Shown one piece after another: positions 42,366 to 52,222 of a stretch of DNA of 64,000 nt. This DNA comes from Isoptericola sp. AK164 (GTDB lineage: Bacteria; Actinomycetota; Actinomycetes; Actinomycetales; Cellulomonadaceae), in the NCBI RefSeq assembly GCF_029643425.1, contig NZ_CP119106.1, positions 1,426,001 through 1,490,000 on the forward strand, in the 5' to 3' direction. The notes beneath the pieces are model-generated. The model did no database searches. It was not told the DNA's origin and worked only from the letters and a program-made list of their open reading frames with translations. Numbering within the stretch: the stretch's first letter is position 1; each line of letters starts with the position of its first letter. Both the position numbers and the translations under genes were made by a program.

Positions 42366-44281
42366 GCCCGACACGCCCGGTGCGCCGCCGCGGCGGACGG
42401 CCGTCGGGGGCGCAGGATCGTGCTGTGCAGACCAGACGACCCGGGGGAGCCCGGGCCGGTGCGGCGGGCGCGTCGCGCGGTGCGGCGACGGCCGGCCGCG
42501 GGCGGACGCCCCGGGCGCAGGGACGCCTGGCCGGCGACCCCGAGCGTCGGCAGCGCTGGCTGATCGCCCTGGCGGCCCTCGTGGTGACGGTGTTCGTGGG
42601 CCGGCTGGTGGACGTCCAGGTCGTCCAGGGACCCGCGCTGGCGTCCACGGCCCAGCAGGCCCGGCTCGCCACCCAGGTCACCCAGGCCCACCGCGGCGAC
42701 ATCCTCGACGCCGAGGGGCGCGTGCTGGCGACGTCCGTGGACCGCTATCGGATCGTGGCCGACCAGGTGAACATCCAGGGGTTCCGCGGCAACGGCCGCC
42801 GCGACGCGGACGGCGACCCCGTGCAGGACGGCGCCCTGGGCATCGCCCAGCTGCTGGCCCCGGTCCTGGGCGAGAGCGAGGCCACCCTCGGTGCCCGGCT
42901 GAACGGCGAGGACAGGTACGTGGTCCTGGCCCGCGACGTCGTGCCGGAGGTGCAGCGCGCCGTCTCGGCCCTCGGCCTGTACGGCTCGGTGTTCTCCCAC
43001 CTGACGTCGGAGCGCACCTATCCCGCCGGCACCGTGGCCGGCCCGCTGCTCGGGCACGTCAACAGCGAGCAGGTCGGCGTGGGCGGTCTCGAGGCCACCT
43101 TCGACGACGTGCTCGACGGCACCGACGGCACGTTGACCTACGAGCGCGGCCGGGACGGCGCCCGGATCCCGGCGTCCGAGCTGGAGTCCGTCCCCGCCGA
43201 GCCCGGCGAGGACGTCCAGCTGACCCTCGACTCGGACGTGCAGTGGAAGGCGGAGGAGCTGCTCGACCAGGCGGTCTCGGACACCGGGGCGAGCTACGCG
43301 ATCGCCGTCGTCCAGGACCTGCGGACCGGGGACGTCGTGTCGATGGCCGACTCCGGCGAGGTCGACCCGAACGGGACCTCCGGCGACGTCGCCGACGGCT
43401 CGCGGGCGGTGAACGTCGTCTTCGAGCCGGGGTCGACCGGCAAGGTCATCTCGATGGCCGCCGCGCTCGAGGGCGGCTACTGGGAACCCACGGACGAGTT
43501 CGAGGTGCCGGACCGCTACACGGTCGACGGCGAGACGTTCCGCGACTCCCACCCGCACCCCGTCGAGCGCTGGACCCTCGCGGGCATCCTCGCCCAGTCC
43601 TCCAACGCCGGCACCGTGATGATGGGCGAGGAGATCCCGTTCGCGGTGCGCTACGACTACCTGCGCAAGTTCGGGTTCGGCCAGCGGACGGCGCTCGGGC
43701 TGCCGGGGGAGAGCGCGGGCATCCTGCCCGACGAGAACATCGACGAGATCGAGAACCGCACGCCCTACACGGTGCTGTTCGGACAGGGCGTCGCGGTCAG
43801 CGCCATGCAGGCCACCCAGGTGTTCTCGACCATCGCCAACGACGGCGTGCGCATGCCGGCCACCCTGGTCGCCGGCACCCGCACCGCGACCGGCGAGCTC
43901 GTCCCCGTCGAACGCGACGAGGGCACGCGCGTGGTGTCCTCGCAGACCGCGAACGACGTGCTGACCATGATGGAGGCCGTCACCGCCGAGGACGGCACGG
44001 GGACGGCGGCCCAGGTCCCGGGATACCGGGTGGCGGGCAAGACCGGCACCGCCCAGATGTTCGAGGGCGGCGGCACCACCTACGTGGCCTCGTTCATCGG
44101 CGTGGCGCCCGTCGACGACCCCCGCTACACGGTGTCGGTGTTCCTCAAGAGCCCCCGGTCCTCGATCTACGGCGGGGTGGTGGCCGCTCCGGTCTTCAGC
44201 GAGCTGATGGGCTACGTGCTGCGTGCCGACGGCGTCCCGCCGTCCGACGAGCCGGCCGACCTGTTCCCGCTGACCTGGTGA
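42362..44281 (+). CDS. ftsI: Septal peptidoglycan transpeptidase FtsI (PBP3)
   Basis: Class B penicillin-binding protein, 639 residues from GTG 42362. A basic cytoplasmic tail (1-66), a single span (about 67-84), a pedestal dimerisation domain (about 95-300) and a transpeptidase domain follow. Active-site motifs are S358-T-G-K (PGSTGK), S413-S-N415 and K560-T-G (GKTGTAQ). It crosslinks peptidoglycan at the septum with FtsW. The GTGA overlap couples it to ftsL; murE follows after 28 bases with its own promoter. Confidence 0.96.
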   Translation: MSPTRPVRRRGGRPSGAQDRAVQTRRPGGARAGAAGASRGAATAGRGRTPRAQGRLAGDPERRQRWLIALAALVVTVFVGRLVDVQVVQGPALASTAQQARLATQVTQAHRGDILDAEGRVLATSVDRYRIVADQVNIQGFRGNGRRDADGDPVQDGALGIAQLLAPVLGESEATLGARLNGEDRYVVLARDVVPEVQRAVSALGLYGSVFSHLTSERTYPAGTVAGPLLGHVNSEQVGVGGLEATFDDVLDGTDGTLTYERGRDGARIPASELESVPAEPGEDVQLTLDSDVQWKAEELLDQAVSDTGASYAIAVVQDLRTGDVVSMADSGEVDPNGTSGDVADGSRAVNVVFEPGSTGKVISMAAALEGGYWEPTDEFEVPDRYTVDGETFRDSHPHPVERWTLAGILAQSSNAGTVMMGEEIPFAVRYDYLRKFGFGQRTALGLPGESAGILPDENIDEIENRTPYTVLFGQGVAVSAMQATQVFSTIANDGVRMPATLVAGTRTATGELVPVERDEGTRVVSSQTANDVLTMMEAVTAEDGTGTAAQVPGYRVAGKTGTAQMFEGGGTTYVASFIGVAPVDDPRYTVSVFLKSPRSSIYGGVVAAPVFSELMGYVLRADGVPPSDEPADLFPLTW

Positions 44282-44296
44282 CGAGCCGGCACCAGG

Positions 44297-44302
44297 TAGG
44301 TT
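44297..44302 (+). promoter_or_regulatory. Leaderless -10 element of murE
   Basis: TAGGTT seven bases before GTG 44310, inside the division cluster, at one of its few non-overlapping junctions. It predicts a second transcription start for murE-murF-mraY-murD. Confidence 0.6.
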
Positions 44303-44309
44303 CTTCCCC

Positions 44310-45908
44310 GTGACATCCCCGACCGATCGCATCCGGCCCGCGGTGCTCGTCCCGCGACGCGTGGCCGACCTCGTGGCCCGGTTCGACCTGACCACCGCCG
44401 TCCCCGGCCCGGACGCCGCGGCGGAGGTGACCGCGGTCGCCAGCGACAACCGTGCCGTGGCCGCCGGCGACCTCTTCGTGGCGCTGCCCGGCGCGCGCGC
44501 CCACGGCGCGGCCTTCGCCGCCGACGCCGTGTCCCGCGGCGCCCACGCCGTGCTGACCGACCCGGCGGGCGCCGACCGGCTGCGCGACCTGACGGTGCCC
44601 GTGCTCGTGACCGACGACCCGCGCACCCTGCTCGGTCCCGTCGCCGCGTGGGTGCACGGTGCCCCCGCCGAGCGGCTGACCACGTTCGGCATCACCGGCA
44701 CCAACGGCAAGACCACCACGACCTACCAGCTCGACCACCTGCTGCGCTCCCTGGGACGCCGCGGCGGTCTCGTCGGCACGGTCGAGACGCGGTCGGGCGA
44801 CCGGGTGCTGCCCAGCCGGCTGACCACCCCGGAGGCCTCCGACCTGCAGGCGGTGCTCGCCGCGATGTGCGAGGACGGCGTCGACTCGCTGTCGATGGAG
44901 GTCTCCTCGCACGCCATCGCGATGCACCGCGTCGACGGCGTGGTCTACGACGTCGCCGGCTTCACCAACCTCAGCCAGGACCACCTCGACTTCCACGGGG
45001 ACCTGCCCACGTACTTCGCCGCCAAGGCCGAGCTCTTCACGCCGGCCCGCGCCCGCCGGGGTGTCGTCGTGGTCGACGACGCGTGGGGCGAGCGCATGGC
45101 CGCCGCGGCCACGGTCCCGGTCGAGACCGTCCGGACCACGGCGCCCGCACCGGACTCCCCGGCGGCCGACTGGACCGTCTCCGAGGTCGTCCCGCACGGC
45201 ACCGGCTCGGCCTTCACCCTGACCCGGACCGACGGGCTCTCCCTGCGGACGTCCACGTCCCTGCCGGGACACTTCAACGTCGCCAACGCCGCGCTGGCCG
45301 TGGTGATGGTGCTCGCCTCCGGCGTCGCCCCGCAGGACGTCGTGGCCGCGCTCGAGGCGGGGGACGGGCTGTCCGCGCGGGTACCCGGCCGGATGGAGGT
45401 CGTCGGCCCCGGGGGCGACGGCCACCCCCGCGTCGTCGTCGACTTCGCGCACAACACCGACGCCCTCGAGCTGGCCCTCGCGGCGCTGCGCCCGACGACG
45501 ACCGGGCGCCTGGCCGTCGTGTTCGGCGCCACCGGCGACCGTGACCCGGGCAAGCGCCCGGCGATGGGTGCGGCCGCCGTCGCGGGTGCCGACGTCGTGG
45601 TCATCACCGACGACGACCCGCACGACGAGGACGCCGCCGCGGTCCGTGCCGCCGTGCGCGCCGGCGCCGAGGCGGCCCGCGAGAGCGCGGCGGCCGCCGG
45701 CCGCGAGGTGACCGTGACGGAGGTCGCCCCGCGCGGCGAGGCCGTCCGGCGCGCCGTGCTGGAGGCCGCCGGCACCGACACGGTGCTCGTCGCCGGCCGC
45801 GGGCACGAGACCTTCCAGGAGGTCCGCGGCGTGGACCTCGAGCTGGACGACCGCGTCGAGGCGCGCGCCGCGCTGCGCGCCCGCGCAGAGAGGACCCCCA
45901 CCGCATGA
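44310..45908 (+). CDS. murE: UDP-MurNAc-L-Ala-D-Glu ligase MurE (third-residue adding enzyme)
   Basis: Adds the third amino acid of the peptidoglycan stem peptide. The product has 532 residues from GTG 44310, with Mur ligase ATP site TGTNGKTTT (129-137), SMEVSSHAIAMHRV and the C-terminal segment VVFGATGDRDPGKR. The residues that recognise the third amino acid read D435-D-P-H438 (ITDDDPHDED), where diaminopimelate enzymes have DNPR. Loss of the arginine argues for L-lysine or L-ornithine, as in the walls of Cellulomonas and related genera. Which one is used is not readable. It overlaps murF by ATGA. Confidence 0.94.
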   Translation: MTSPTDRIRPAVLVPRRVADLVARFDLTTAVPGPDAAAEVTAVASDNRAVAAGDLFVALPGARAHGAAFAADAVSRGAHAVLTDPAGADRLRDLTVPVLVTDDPRTLLGPVAAWVHGAPAERLTTFGITGTNGKTTTTYQLDHLLRSLGRRGGLVGTVETRSGDRVLPSRLTTPEASDLQAVLAAMCEDGVDSLSMEVSSHAIAMHRVDGVVYDVAGFTNLSQDHLDFHGDLPTYFAAKAELFTPARARRGVVVVDDAWGERMAAAATVPVETVRTTAPAPDSPAADWTVSEVVPHGTGSAFTLTRTDGLSLRTSTSLPGHFNVANAALAVVMVLASGVAPQDVVAALEAGDGLSARVPGRMEVVGPGGDGHPRVVVDFAHNTDALELALAALRPTTTGRLAVVFGATGDRDPGKRPAMGAAAVAGADVVVITDDDPHDEDAAAVRAAVRAGAEAARESAAAAGREVTVTEVAPRGEAVRRAVLEAAGTDTVLVAGRGHETFQEVRGVDLELDDRVEARAALRARAERTPTA

Positions 45909-47314
45909 TCGAGCTCACCGCCGCCGAGGTCGCCGCCGCGACCGCCGGGTCGCTGCACGGCGCCGGGGACGACGCCGTCGTCACCGGTCCCGTGGTCGTC
46001 GACTCCCGGCAGGTGTCACCCGGCGCGTTGTTCGTCGCGCTGCCCGGCGAGCACGTCGACGGGCACGACTTCGCCGCCTCCGCGGTCCGGGACGGCGCGT
46101 CCCTGGTGCTGGCCGCCCGCGCCGTCGACGGCGTGCCGTGCGTCGTCGTCGACGACGTCCAGACGGCCCTCGGCGAGCTCGCCCGGGCCGTGCTGGCCCG
46201 CCTGCGCGAGGCCGCCGAGGTCCGCGTCGCCGCCGTCACCGGCTCGGTGGGCAAGACGACCACGAAGGACCTCCTGGGGCAGCTGCTCGTGCCCGCGCTC
46301 GGCGAGGACGCCGTGGTGGTGCCCCTGGGCTCGTTCAACAACGAGATCGGGCTGCCCCTGACGGTGCTGCGGGCGACCGCGGACACCCGCCTGCTGGTGC
46401 TGGAGATGGGCGCCGACCGGCCCGGCAACATCGCGGACCTGACCCGGATCGCGCCCCCGGACGTCGGCATCGTCCTGGCGGTCGGCACGGCCCACCTCGG
46501 GGTCTTCGGCGACGTCGAGACCATCGCGCGCACCAAGGGCGAGATGGTCTCCGGCGTGCGTCCGGGCGGCGTCGTGGCCCTCAACGTCGACGACACCCGT
46601 GTCGCGGCGATGGCCGACCGTGCCGAGCCCGGCACCGAGGTGGTCGGCTTCGGCACGATCTCCTCGGCCGACGTGCGCGCCCAGGACGTCACGGTCGACG
46701 GCGGCCGGGCGCGGTTCACGCTCCGCGCCGGCGGCGAGACCGCCGACGTCGCGCTCCGGCTCGTCGGCGCGCACCACGTCACCAACGCGCTCGCGGCCGC
46801 GACGGCGGCCCTGCGGCTCGGCGTCGACCTGGCGGTCGTGGCCGAGCGGCTGTCGGCGGCGACGCCGCAGAGCCCGCACCGCATGGCGGTCACCGAGCGG
46901 GCGGACGGCGTGACGGTGGTCGACGACTCGTACAACGCCAACCCCGACTCGATGCGGGCCGCCCTGCGTACCCTGGCCGTGATGGCCGGTCGCTCGCGGC
47001 GGTCGGTCGCCGTGCTGGGGGAGATGCTCGAGCTCGGGGACGTGGCGCGGACCGAGCACGACGCCATCGGCCGCCTGGCCGTGCGGCTCAACGTCAAGCT
47101 GCTGGTCGTGGTGGGCGAGGGGGCCTACCACATCCACGAGGGAGCCCAGCAGGAGGGATCCTGGGGAGAGGAGTCGGTGTTCGTGCCCGATCTGGCGACG
47201 GCGCGCTCGCTGCTGGCCGAGACCCTCACCGACGGTGACGTCGTCCTGGTCAAGGCCTCGCACGGCTCCGGCCTGTGGAGCCTGGCCGACGAGCTGGTGG
47301 AGGTCGCCGGATGA
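45905..47314 (+). CDS. murF: UDP-MurNAc-pentapeptide ligase MurF
   Basis: Adds D-Ala-D-Ala to the stem peptide in the cytoplasm. The product has 469 residues from ATG 45905. The N-terminal domain shows [16 protein letters not shown], the ATP site TGSVGKTTT is at 112-120, [13 protein letters not shown] binds substrate, and [17 protein letters not shown] is the conserved motif of the C-terminal domain. It overlaps murE at its start and mraY at its end (ATGA both times). Confidence 0.97.
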   Translation: MIELTAAEVAAATAGSLHGAGDDAVVTGPVVVDSRQVSPGALFVALPGEHVDGHDFAASAVRDGASLVLAARAVDGVPCVVVDDVQTALGELARAVLARLREAAEVRVAAVTGSVGKTTTKDLLGQLLVPALGEDAVVVPLGSFNNEIGLPLTVLRATADTRLLVLEMGADRPGNIADLTRIAPPDVGIVLAVGTAHLGVFGDVETIARTKGEMVSGVRPGGVVALNVDDTRVAAMADRAEPGTEVVGFGTISSADVRAQDVTVDGGRARFTLRAGGETADVALRLVGAHHVTNALAAATAALRLGVDLAVVAERLSAATPQSPHRMAVTERADGVTVVDDSYNANPDSMRAALRTLAVMAGRSRRSVAVLGEMLELGDVARTEHDAIGRLAVRLNVKLLVVVGEGAYHIHEGAQQEGSWGEESVFVPDLATARSLLAETLTDGDVVLVKASHGSGLWSLADELVEVAG

Positions 47315-48393
47315 TCGCCGTCCTCGCCGCCGCCGGCGTCTCCCTCCTGGTCGCCCTGCTGGGCACCCCGCTGTTCATCCGGTTCCTCGTGCACCGCAAC
47401 TACGGCCAGTTCGTCCGGCAGGACGGTCCCACGGCGCACTTCACCAAGCGCGGCACGCCCACCATGGGCGGGGTCGTCATCATCGCCGCCACCCTGCTGG
47501 GCGTCGCGGCGTCGATGATCTGGGCCGGCCGCCCGCCGAGCGCCTCGGCGCTGCTCGCGCTGTATCTCATGACGGGGCTGGGGCTCGTCGGCTTCCTGGA
47601 CGACTTCACCAAGATCCGCAAGCAGCGGTCCCTGGGGCTGACCGCGAAGGCGAAGATCGTCGGCCAGGGTTTCGTGGGCATCTCGTTCGCGGTGCTGGCG
47701 CTGCAGTTCCCCAACGCGAACTCCCGCACGCCCGCCTCGACGAAGATCTCGTTCCTGCGGGACACCGACCTGGACCTCGCCTTCGCGGGGACGACCATCG
47801 GGCTGATCCTGTTCGTGATCTGGGCGAACTTCCTCATCACCGCGTGGTCGAACGCCGTGAACCTCACCGACGGCCTGGACGGCCTCGCGACCGGGTCGTC
47901 CCTCATCGTCTTCGGCGCGTACATCCTGGTGGGCATCTGGCAGCTGAACCAGTCCTGCCAGCGGCTCGCGGCCGCCGGACCCGGCTGCTACGAGGTGCGC
48001 GACCCGCAGGACCTCGCGATCGTCGCGGCCGCCGTCATGGGCGCCTGCTTCGGCTTCCTGTGGTGGAACGCCAGCCCGGCCAAGATCTTCATGGGGGACA
48101 CCGGGTCCCTCGCCCTCGGCGGCGCGCTCGCGGCGCTGTCGATCCTGACGCGCACCGAGATCCTCGCCGCCGTCATCGGCGGCCTGTTCGTCATCATCGT
48201 GCTGTCGGACATCATCCAGATCGGCTCGTTCAAGCTGACCGGCAAGCGGGTGTTCAAGATGGCCCCGCTGCACCACCACTTCGAGCTGTCCGGGTGGGGC
48301 GAGGTCACCATCGTCATCCGGTTCTGGCTCATCGCGGGACTGTTCTCCGCCCTCGGCATGGGCATCTTCTACGCCGAGTGGGTCGTCAGTTGA
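47311..48393 (+). CDS. mraY: Phospho-N-acetylmuramoyl-pentapeptide transferase MraY
   Basis: Makes lipid I by moving phospho-MurNAc-pentapeptide to undecaprenyl phosphate. An integral membrane protein of 360 residues with about ten spans, from ATG 47311. Catalytic and substrate motifs are [21 protein letters not shown], the aspartates in LDDFTKI and [22 protein letters not shown] and the histidine cluster [11 protein letters not shown]. The start lies in the murF stop; the end overlaps the murD TTG start (TTGA). Confidence 0.97.
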   Translation: MIAVLAAAGVSLLVALLGTPLFIRFLVHRNYGQFVRQDGPTAHFTKRGTPTMGGVVIIAATLLGVAASMIWAGRPPSASALLALYLMTGLGLVGFLDDFTKIRKQRSLGLTAKAKIVGQGFVGISFAVLALQFPNANSRTPASTKISFLRDTDLDLAFAGTTIGLILFVIWANFLITAWSNAVNLTDGLDGLATGSSLIVFGAYILVGIWQLNQSCQRLAAAGPGCYEVRDPQDLAIVAAAVMGACFGFLWWNASPAKIFMGDTGSLALGGALAALSILTRTEILAAVIGGLFVIIVLSDIIQIGSFKLTGKRVFKMAPLHHHFELSGWGEVTIVIRFWLIAGLFSALGMGIFYAEWVVS

Positions 48394-49820
48394 GCCCTCG
48401 GGCGCGCGACGTCGACCTGGCCGGCGCCCGGGTCGTCGTCGCCGGGCTGGGCGTCACCGGCCGCGCCGTCGTCGAGGCGCTCGCCGGCCGGGCCGGCACG
48501 GTGACCACCGTGGACGGCCGTGCCGCGGACGCGGACGTGACCGGCGCGGACGCGGCCGACCCGGCGGTGGCCGCCGACCTGGTCGCGCGGTCCGACCTCG
48601 TCGTCGCGTCCCCGGGGTGGGCACCGACGACCCCGCTGCTGGCCGCGGCGCAGCGGGCCGGCGTCCCCGTGTGGAGCGAGGTCGAGCTGGCCTGGCGGCT
48701 GCGCAGCGGGGCCCCGTGGCTCGCCGTCACCGGCACCAACGGCAAGACCACGACCGTGCAGATGCTGGCGTCGATCCTGACCGCCGCCGGGCTGCGCACC
48801 GCGACGGTCGGCAACGTCGGCACCCCGGTGCTGACCGCGGCGCAGGACTCCGACCTGGACGTGCTGGCCGTGGAGCTGTCCAGCTTCCAGCTGCACCACA
48901 CCCTCACGATGGCGGTCGAGGCCGGCGCGGTGCTCAACGTGGCCGACGACCACCTGGACTGGCACGGGTCGGCCGCGGCGTACGCGGCCGACAAGGGCCG
49001 GATCTACCACGGCGCGCAGGTGGCGTGCGTGTACAACGTGGCGGACCCGCGCACCGAACGACTCGTGCGCGAGGCCGACGTGGCCGAGGGCGCCCGGGCG
49101 GTCGGCTTCACCCTCGGAGCGCCCGGCCCCGGCCAGCTCGGCGTGGTCGAGGACGTGCTGGTCGACCGCGCCTTCCACACGGCCGCCGACGCCCCCGACC
49201 GGCACCGCACGGCCGCGGAGCTGGGCACGCTCGCCGACCTGGCCCACCTGGGCGGTCCGCAGGGTGCGCCCCCGCACGTCGTGGCCAACGCCCTGGCCGC
49301 CGCCGCCCTCGCCCGCGCCCACGGGGTCGAGGCCCGGGCCGTGCGCGACGGTCTGCGCCGCTTCTCCGCGGACGCGCACCGCGCCGCCGTCGTGCGCACG
49401 CTCGACGGGGTGACCTACGTCGACGACTCCAAGGCGACCAACGCCCACGCCGCGGCCGCCTCGCTGGCCGCCTGCGCTCCCGGCACCGGCGTGTGGATCG
49501 CCGGCGGTCTGGCCAAGGGGGCGACCTTCGACGACCTGGTGGCGAGCCGGGCCGACCGGCTGCGTGCCGCCGTCGTCATCGGCACCGACCCGGAGCCGTT
49601 CACCGACGCACTGGCCCGACACGCGCCCGAGGTGCCGGTCCGCGTGATCGATCCCGGCGACACTGGCAGCGTGATGCGTCGCGCGGTGTCCGCGGCGCGG
49701 CAGGCCGCCCGGGAGGGCGACACCGTGCTGCTGGCCCCGGCCGGCGCGTCCATGGACCAGTTCGCGTCCTACGCGGCGCGGGGGGAGGAGTTCGCCTCCG
49801 CGGTGCAGGACCTGACGTAG
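48390..49820 (+). CDS. murD: UDP-MurNAc-L-alanine:D-glutamate ligase MurD
   Basis: Adds D-glutamate to UDP-MurNAc-L-Ala. The product has 476 residues. The only start that fits is TTG 48390, which overlaps the mraY stop (TTGA), so initiation is probably by coupling. The N-terminal Rossmann segment is [13 protein letters not shown], the ATP site TGTNGKTTT (114-122), then VELSSFQLH and [13 protein letters not shown]. The C-terminal domain ends [16 protein letters not shown]. It leads into ftsW after nine bases. Confidence 0.96.
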   Translation: MSPRARDVDLAGARVVVAGLGVTGRAVVEALAGRAGTVTTVDGRAADADVTGADAADPAVAADLVARSDLVVASPGWAPTTPLLAAAQRAGVPVWSEVELAWRLRSGAPWLAVTGTNGKTTTVQMLASILTAAGLRTATVGNVGTPVLTAAQDSDLDVLAVELSSFQLHHTLTMAVEAGAVLNVADDHLDWHGSAAAYAADKGRIYHGAQVACVYNVADPRTERLVREADVAEGARAVGFTLGAPGPGQLGVVEDVLVDRAFHTAADAPDRHRTAAELGTLADLAHLGGPQGAPPHVVANALAAAALARAHGVEARAVRDGLRRFSADAHRAAVVRTLDGVTYVDDSKATNAHAAAASLAACAPGTGVWIAGGLAKGATFDDLVASRADRLRAAVVIGTDPEPFTDALARHAPEVPVRVIDPGDTGSVMRRAVSAARQAAREGDTVLLAPAGASMDQFASYAARGEEFASAVQDLT

Positions 49821-49829
49821 GGGAGCACG

Positions 49830-51068
49830 ATGGCGGTCACGCCCGCGGCGCGCACGCGCAGCACCGACCGGCCGTGGCTGGGGCAGTGGAACTCCGCGGT
49901 GACGAGCTACTACCTCGTCGTCGGGGCGACCGGGCTGCTGCTGCTCATCGGTCTGGTCATGGTGTTCTCCAGCACGGCCGTCACCTCGATCGCCGCGGGC
50001 GAGTCCCCCTACGCCGCCGGGCTGACGCAGGCGCGCTTCGCCCTGATCGGACTGCCCGTGCTGCTGGTCGCCGCCCGGCTGCCGGTGCGGTGGTACAAGC
50101 GGCTGGCCTGGCCGGCCCTCGCCGTGGCCGTCGTCCTGCAGTCGCTGACGCTCGTGCCGGCGCTGGCGCGCGCGCAGGGCGGCAACGTCGGCTGGATCTC
50201 CCTCGGCGGCGTCACGGTGCAGCCGGCCGAGGTGAGCAAGCTCGCCCTGGCCGTCTGGCTCGGGGTCGTGCTCGGGCGCAAGCAGCACCTGCTCGGGTCC
50301 TGGGCCCACGCCATCGTGCCCGCCGTGCCCGGGGCGCTGATCGTCCTGGGACTGGTCATCGCCGGGAACGACCTGGGCACGATGCTGGTCATCGCCGGGC
50401 TCGTGGCGGGAGCGCTGTGGGTCGCCGGTGCGCCGTGGCGCATGCTCGCGCTGGGCGGTGCCGCCGCCGTGACGGCGATCGTCGGGCTCTTCGTGCTCGG
50501 CAACTCCAACCGCATGGGGCGCATCCTGGCGACCTACGGCGAGTGCACCGACGCCGAGGGCCTGTGCTACCAGTCCCTGCACGGCATGTACGGCCTGGGT
50601 ACCGGCGGGCTGTTCGGCGTCGGGCTCGGGGCCAGCCGCGAGAAGTGGCGGTACCTGCCCGAGGCGCACAACGACTTCATCTACGCCATCATCGGCGAGG
50701 AGCTCGGCCTCCTCGGCACCCTGCTCGTGCTGTCCCTGTTCGTGGTGCTCGGGGTCGCCATGGCACGGATCGTGCGGCGGCACGACGACCCGTTCGTCAA
50801 GATCACCACCGCCGCCGTGGCGTGCTGGATCGTGGGCCAGGCGTTCGTCAACATCGGCGTCGTGCTGGGGCTGCTGCCGGTCATCGGCGTGCCGCTGCCG
50901 CTGGTGTCCGCCGGCGGGTCGGCCCTGGTGACGACCATGGCGGCCCTGGGCATGGTCATCAGCTTCGCGCGCTCCGAGCCGGGTGCCGCGGAGGCGCTCG
51001 CGGCGCGCCCGAGCGTCGTGCGCCGCTCGCTCACCGTGCTGAGCGGTGCGCGCCGCCGGGGCCGGTAG
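49830..51068 (+). CDS. ftsW: Septal peptidoglycan polymerase FtsW
   Basis: SEDS-family glycosyltransferase that polymerises lipid II at the septum with FtsI. The product has 412 residues and about ten membrane spans, from ATG 49830 (GGGGAG upstream). Signature segments are VMVFSSTAVTS, the SEDS loop region GWISLGGVTVQPAEVSKLAL, PEAHNDFIYAIIGEELG and GVPLPLVSAGGSALVTT. The C-terminal tail is basic and lacks the long extension seen in mycobacteria. It precedes murG, which has its own promoter. Confidence 0.95.
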   Translation: MAVTPAARTRSTDRPWLGQWNSAVTSYYLVVGATGLLLLIGLVMVFSSTAVTSIAAGESPYAAGLTQARFALIGLPVLLVAARLPVRWYKRLAWPALAVAVVLQSLTLVPALARAQGGNVGWISLGGVTVQPAEVSKLALAVWLGVVLGRKQHLLGSWAHAIVPAVPGALIVLGLVIAGNDLGTMLVIAGLVAGALWVAGAPWRMLALGGAAAVTAIVGLFVLGNSNRMGRILATYGECTDAEGLCYQSLHGMYGLGTGGLFGVGLGASREKWRYLPEAHNDFIYAIIGEELGLLGTLLVLSLFVVLGVAMARIVRRHDDPFVKITTAAVACWIVGQAFVNIGVVLGLLPVIGVPLPLVSAGGSALVTTMAALGMVISFARSEPGAAEALAARPSVVRRSLTVLSGARRRGR

Positions 51069-51071
51069 GGT
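51066..51071 (+). promoter_or_regulatory. Leaderless -10 element of murG
   Basis: TAGGGT overlaps the end of ftsW (stop TAG at 51066-51068) and lies eight bases before GTG 51080. It predicts a transcript for murG-murC-ftsQ. Confidence 0.55.
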
Positions 51072-51079
51072 CTGCGCGT

Positions 51080-52222
51080 GTGAAGACTTCCTCCGTGCGC
51101 TCTGTCGTGCTGGCCGGTGGAGGGACCGCCGGCCACGTCAACCCGCTGCTCGCCGTGGCCGACGAGCTGCGGGCCCGTGACCCCGAGACGTCGTTCCGGG
51201 TGCTGGGCACCGCGGCCGGCCTGGAGGCCGACCTCGTCCCCGCCGCCGGCTACCGGCTGCACGAGATCCCCCGGGTCCCGCTGCCGCGCCGGCCGAGCGT
51301 GGACCTGCTGCGGCTGCCGGGCCGCCTGCGCGCGGCCGTGCGGTCGGCGCAGGACGCCATCACCGAGATCGACGCCCGGGCCGTGGTCGGCTTCGGTGGC
51401 TACGTGTCCACCCCGGCCTACCTGGCGGCGCGACGTCTCGGCGTGCCGGTGGTGATCCACGAGCAGAACGCCCGCCCGGGTCTGGCGAACCGGCTCGGGT
51501 CCCGCTGGGCGGCCGCCGTGGGCACCACCTTCGCCGACACGACGATCGCCGGGGCCACCTGCGTCGGGCTGCCGCTGCGCCCGGCGATCGCCGCCCTGGT
51601 CGACGAGCGCCGGGCGGACCCTGCCGGTTCCCGGAACCGCGGGGCCGCCGCGCTCGGCCTCGACCCCGACCTGCCGACCCTGCTGGTCACCGGGGGGTCC
51701 TCGGGCGCCCTGAACGTCAACCGGGCGGTGACGGGTGCCGCCGCCGCGCTCCTGGACGCGGGCCTGCAGGTGCTGCACCTGACCGGCCGGGACAAGGACG
51801 CCGAGGTGCGCGAGGCCGTGGCGGCGCTGGCCGGCGACCACGACGTGTCCCGCTACCACGTGCGCGAGTACCTGTCGGACATGCAGCACGCGCTGGCCGC
51901 CTGCGACCTCGTCGTCGCGCGCTCCGGGGCCGGGACGGTCTGCGAGCTCGCCGCGCTGGGGTTGCCCGCGGTGTACGTCCCGCTGCCGATCGGCAACGGC
52001 GAGCAGCGGCTGAACGCCCGCGACGTCGTCGGGGCCGGCGGCGGGATCGTGATCGACGACGCCGCGTTCACCCCGGAGCGGGTCGCGGCCGAGGTGCCCG
52101 CCCTGCTCCAGGACCGGGCACGGCTGGCCGCCATGGCCGAGGCCGCCGGCTCGGTCGGGGTCCGCGACGCGGCGGCCCGGGTCGCCGACATGGTCGAGGC
52201 GGCCGCGGGGGCGGCACGATGA
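51080..52222 (+). CDS. murG: Lipid II synthase MurG
   Basis: Adds GlcNAc to lipid I on the inner face of the membrane. The product has 380 residues from GTG 51080. The N-terminal glycine loop is LAGGGTAGHVNPLLA, followed by GFGGYVSTPAYLAAR and VIHEQNARPGLANRL. The nucleotide-sugar half has TGGSSGALNVNRAV and VVARSGAGTVCELAALGLPA, with the PIGNGEQRLNA motif where E. coli has a related Gln-Gln pair. It overlaps murC (ATGA). Confidence 0.97.
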   Translation: MKTSSVRSVVLAGGGTAGHVNPLLAVADELRARDPETSFRVLGTAAGLEADLVPAAGYRLHEIPRVPLPRRPSVDLLRLPGRLRAAVRSAQDAITEIDARAVVGFGGYVSTPAYLAARRLGVPVVIHEQNARPGLANRLGSRWAAAVGTTFADTTIAGATCVGLPLRPAIAALVDERRADPAGSRNRGAAALGLDPDLPTLLVTGGSSGALNVNRAVTGAAAALLDAGLQVLHLTGRDKDAEVREAVAALAGDHDVSRYHVREYLSDMQHALAACDLVVARSGAGTVCELAALGLPAVYVPLPIGNGEQRLNARDVVGAGGGIVIDDAAFTPERVAAEVPALLQDRARLAAMAEAAGSVGVRDAAARVADMVEAAAGAAR

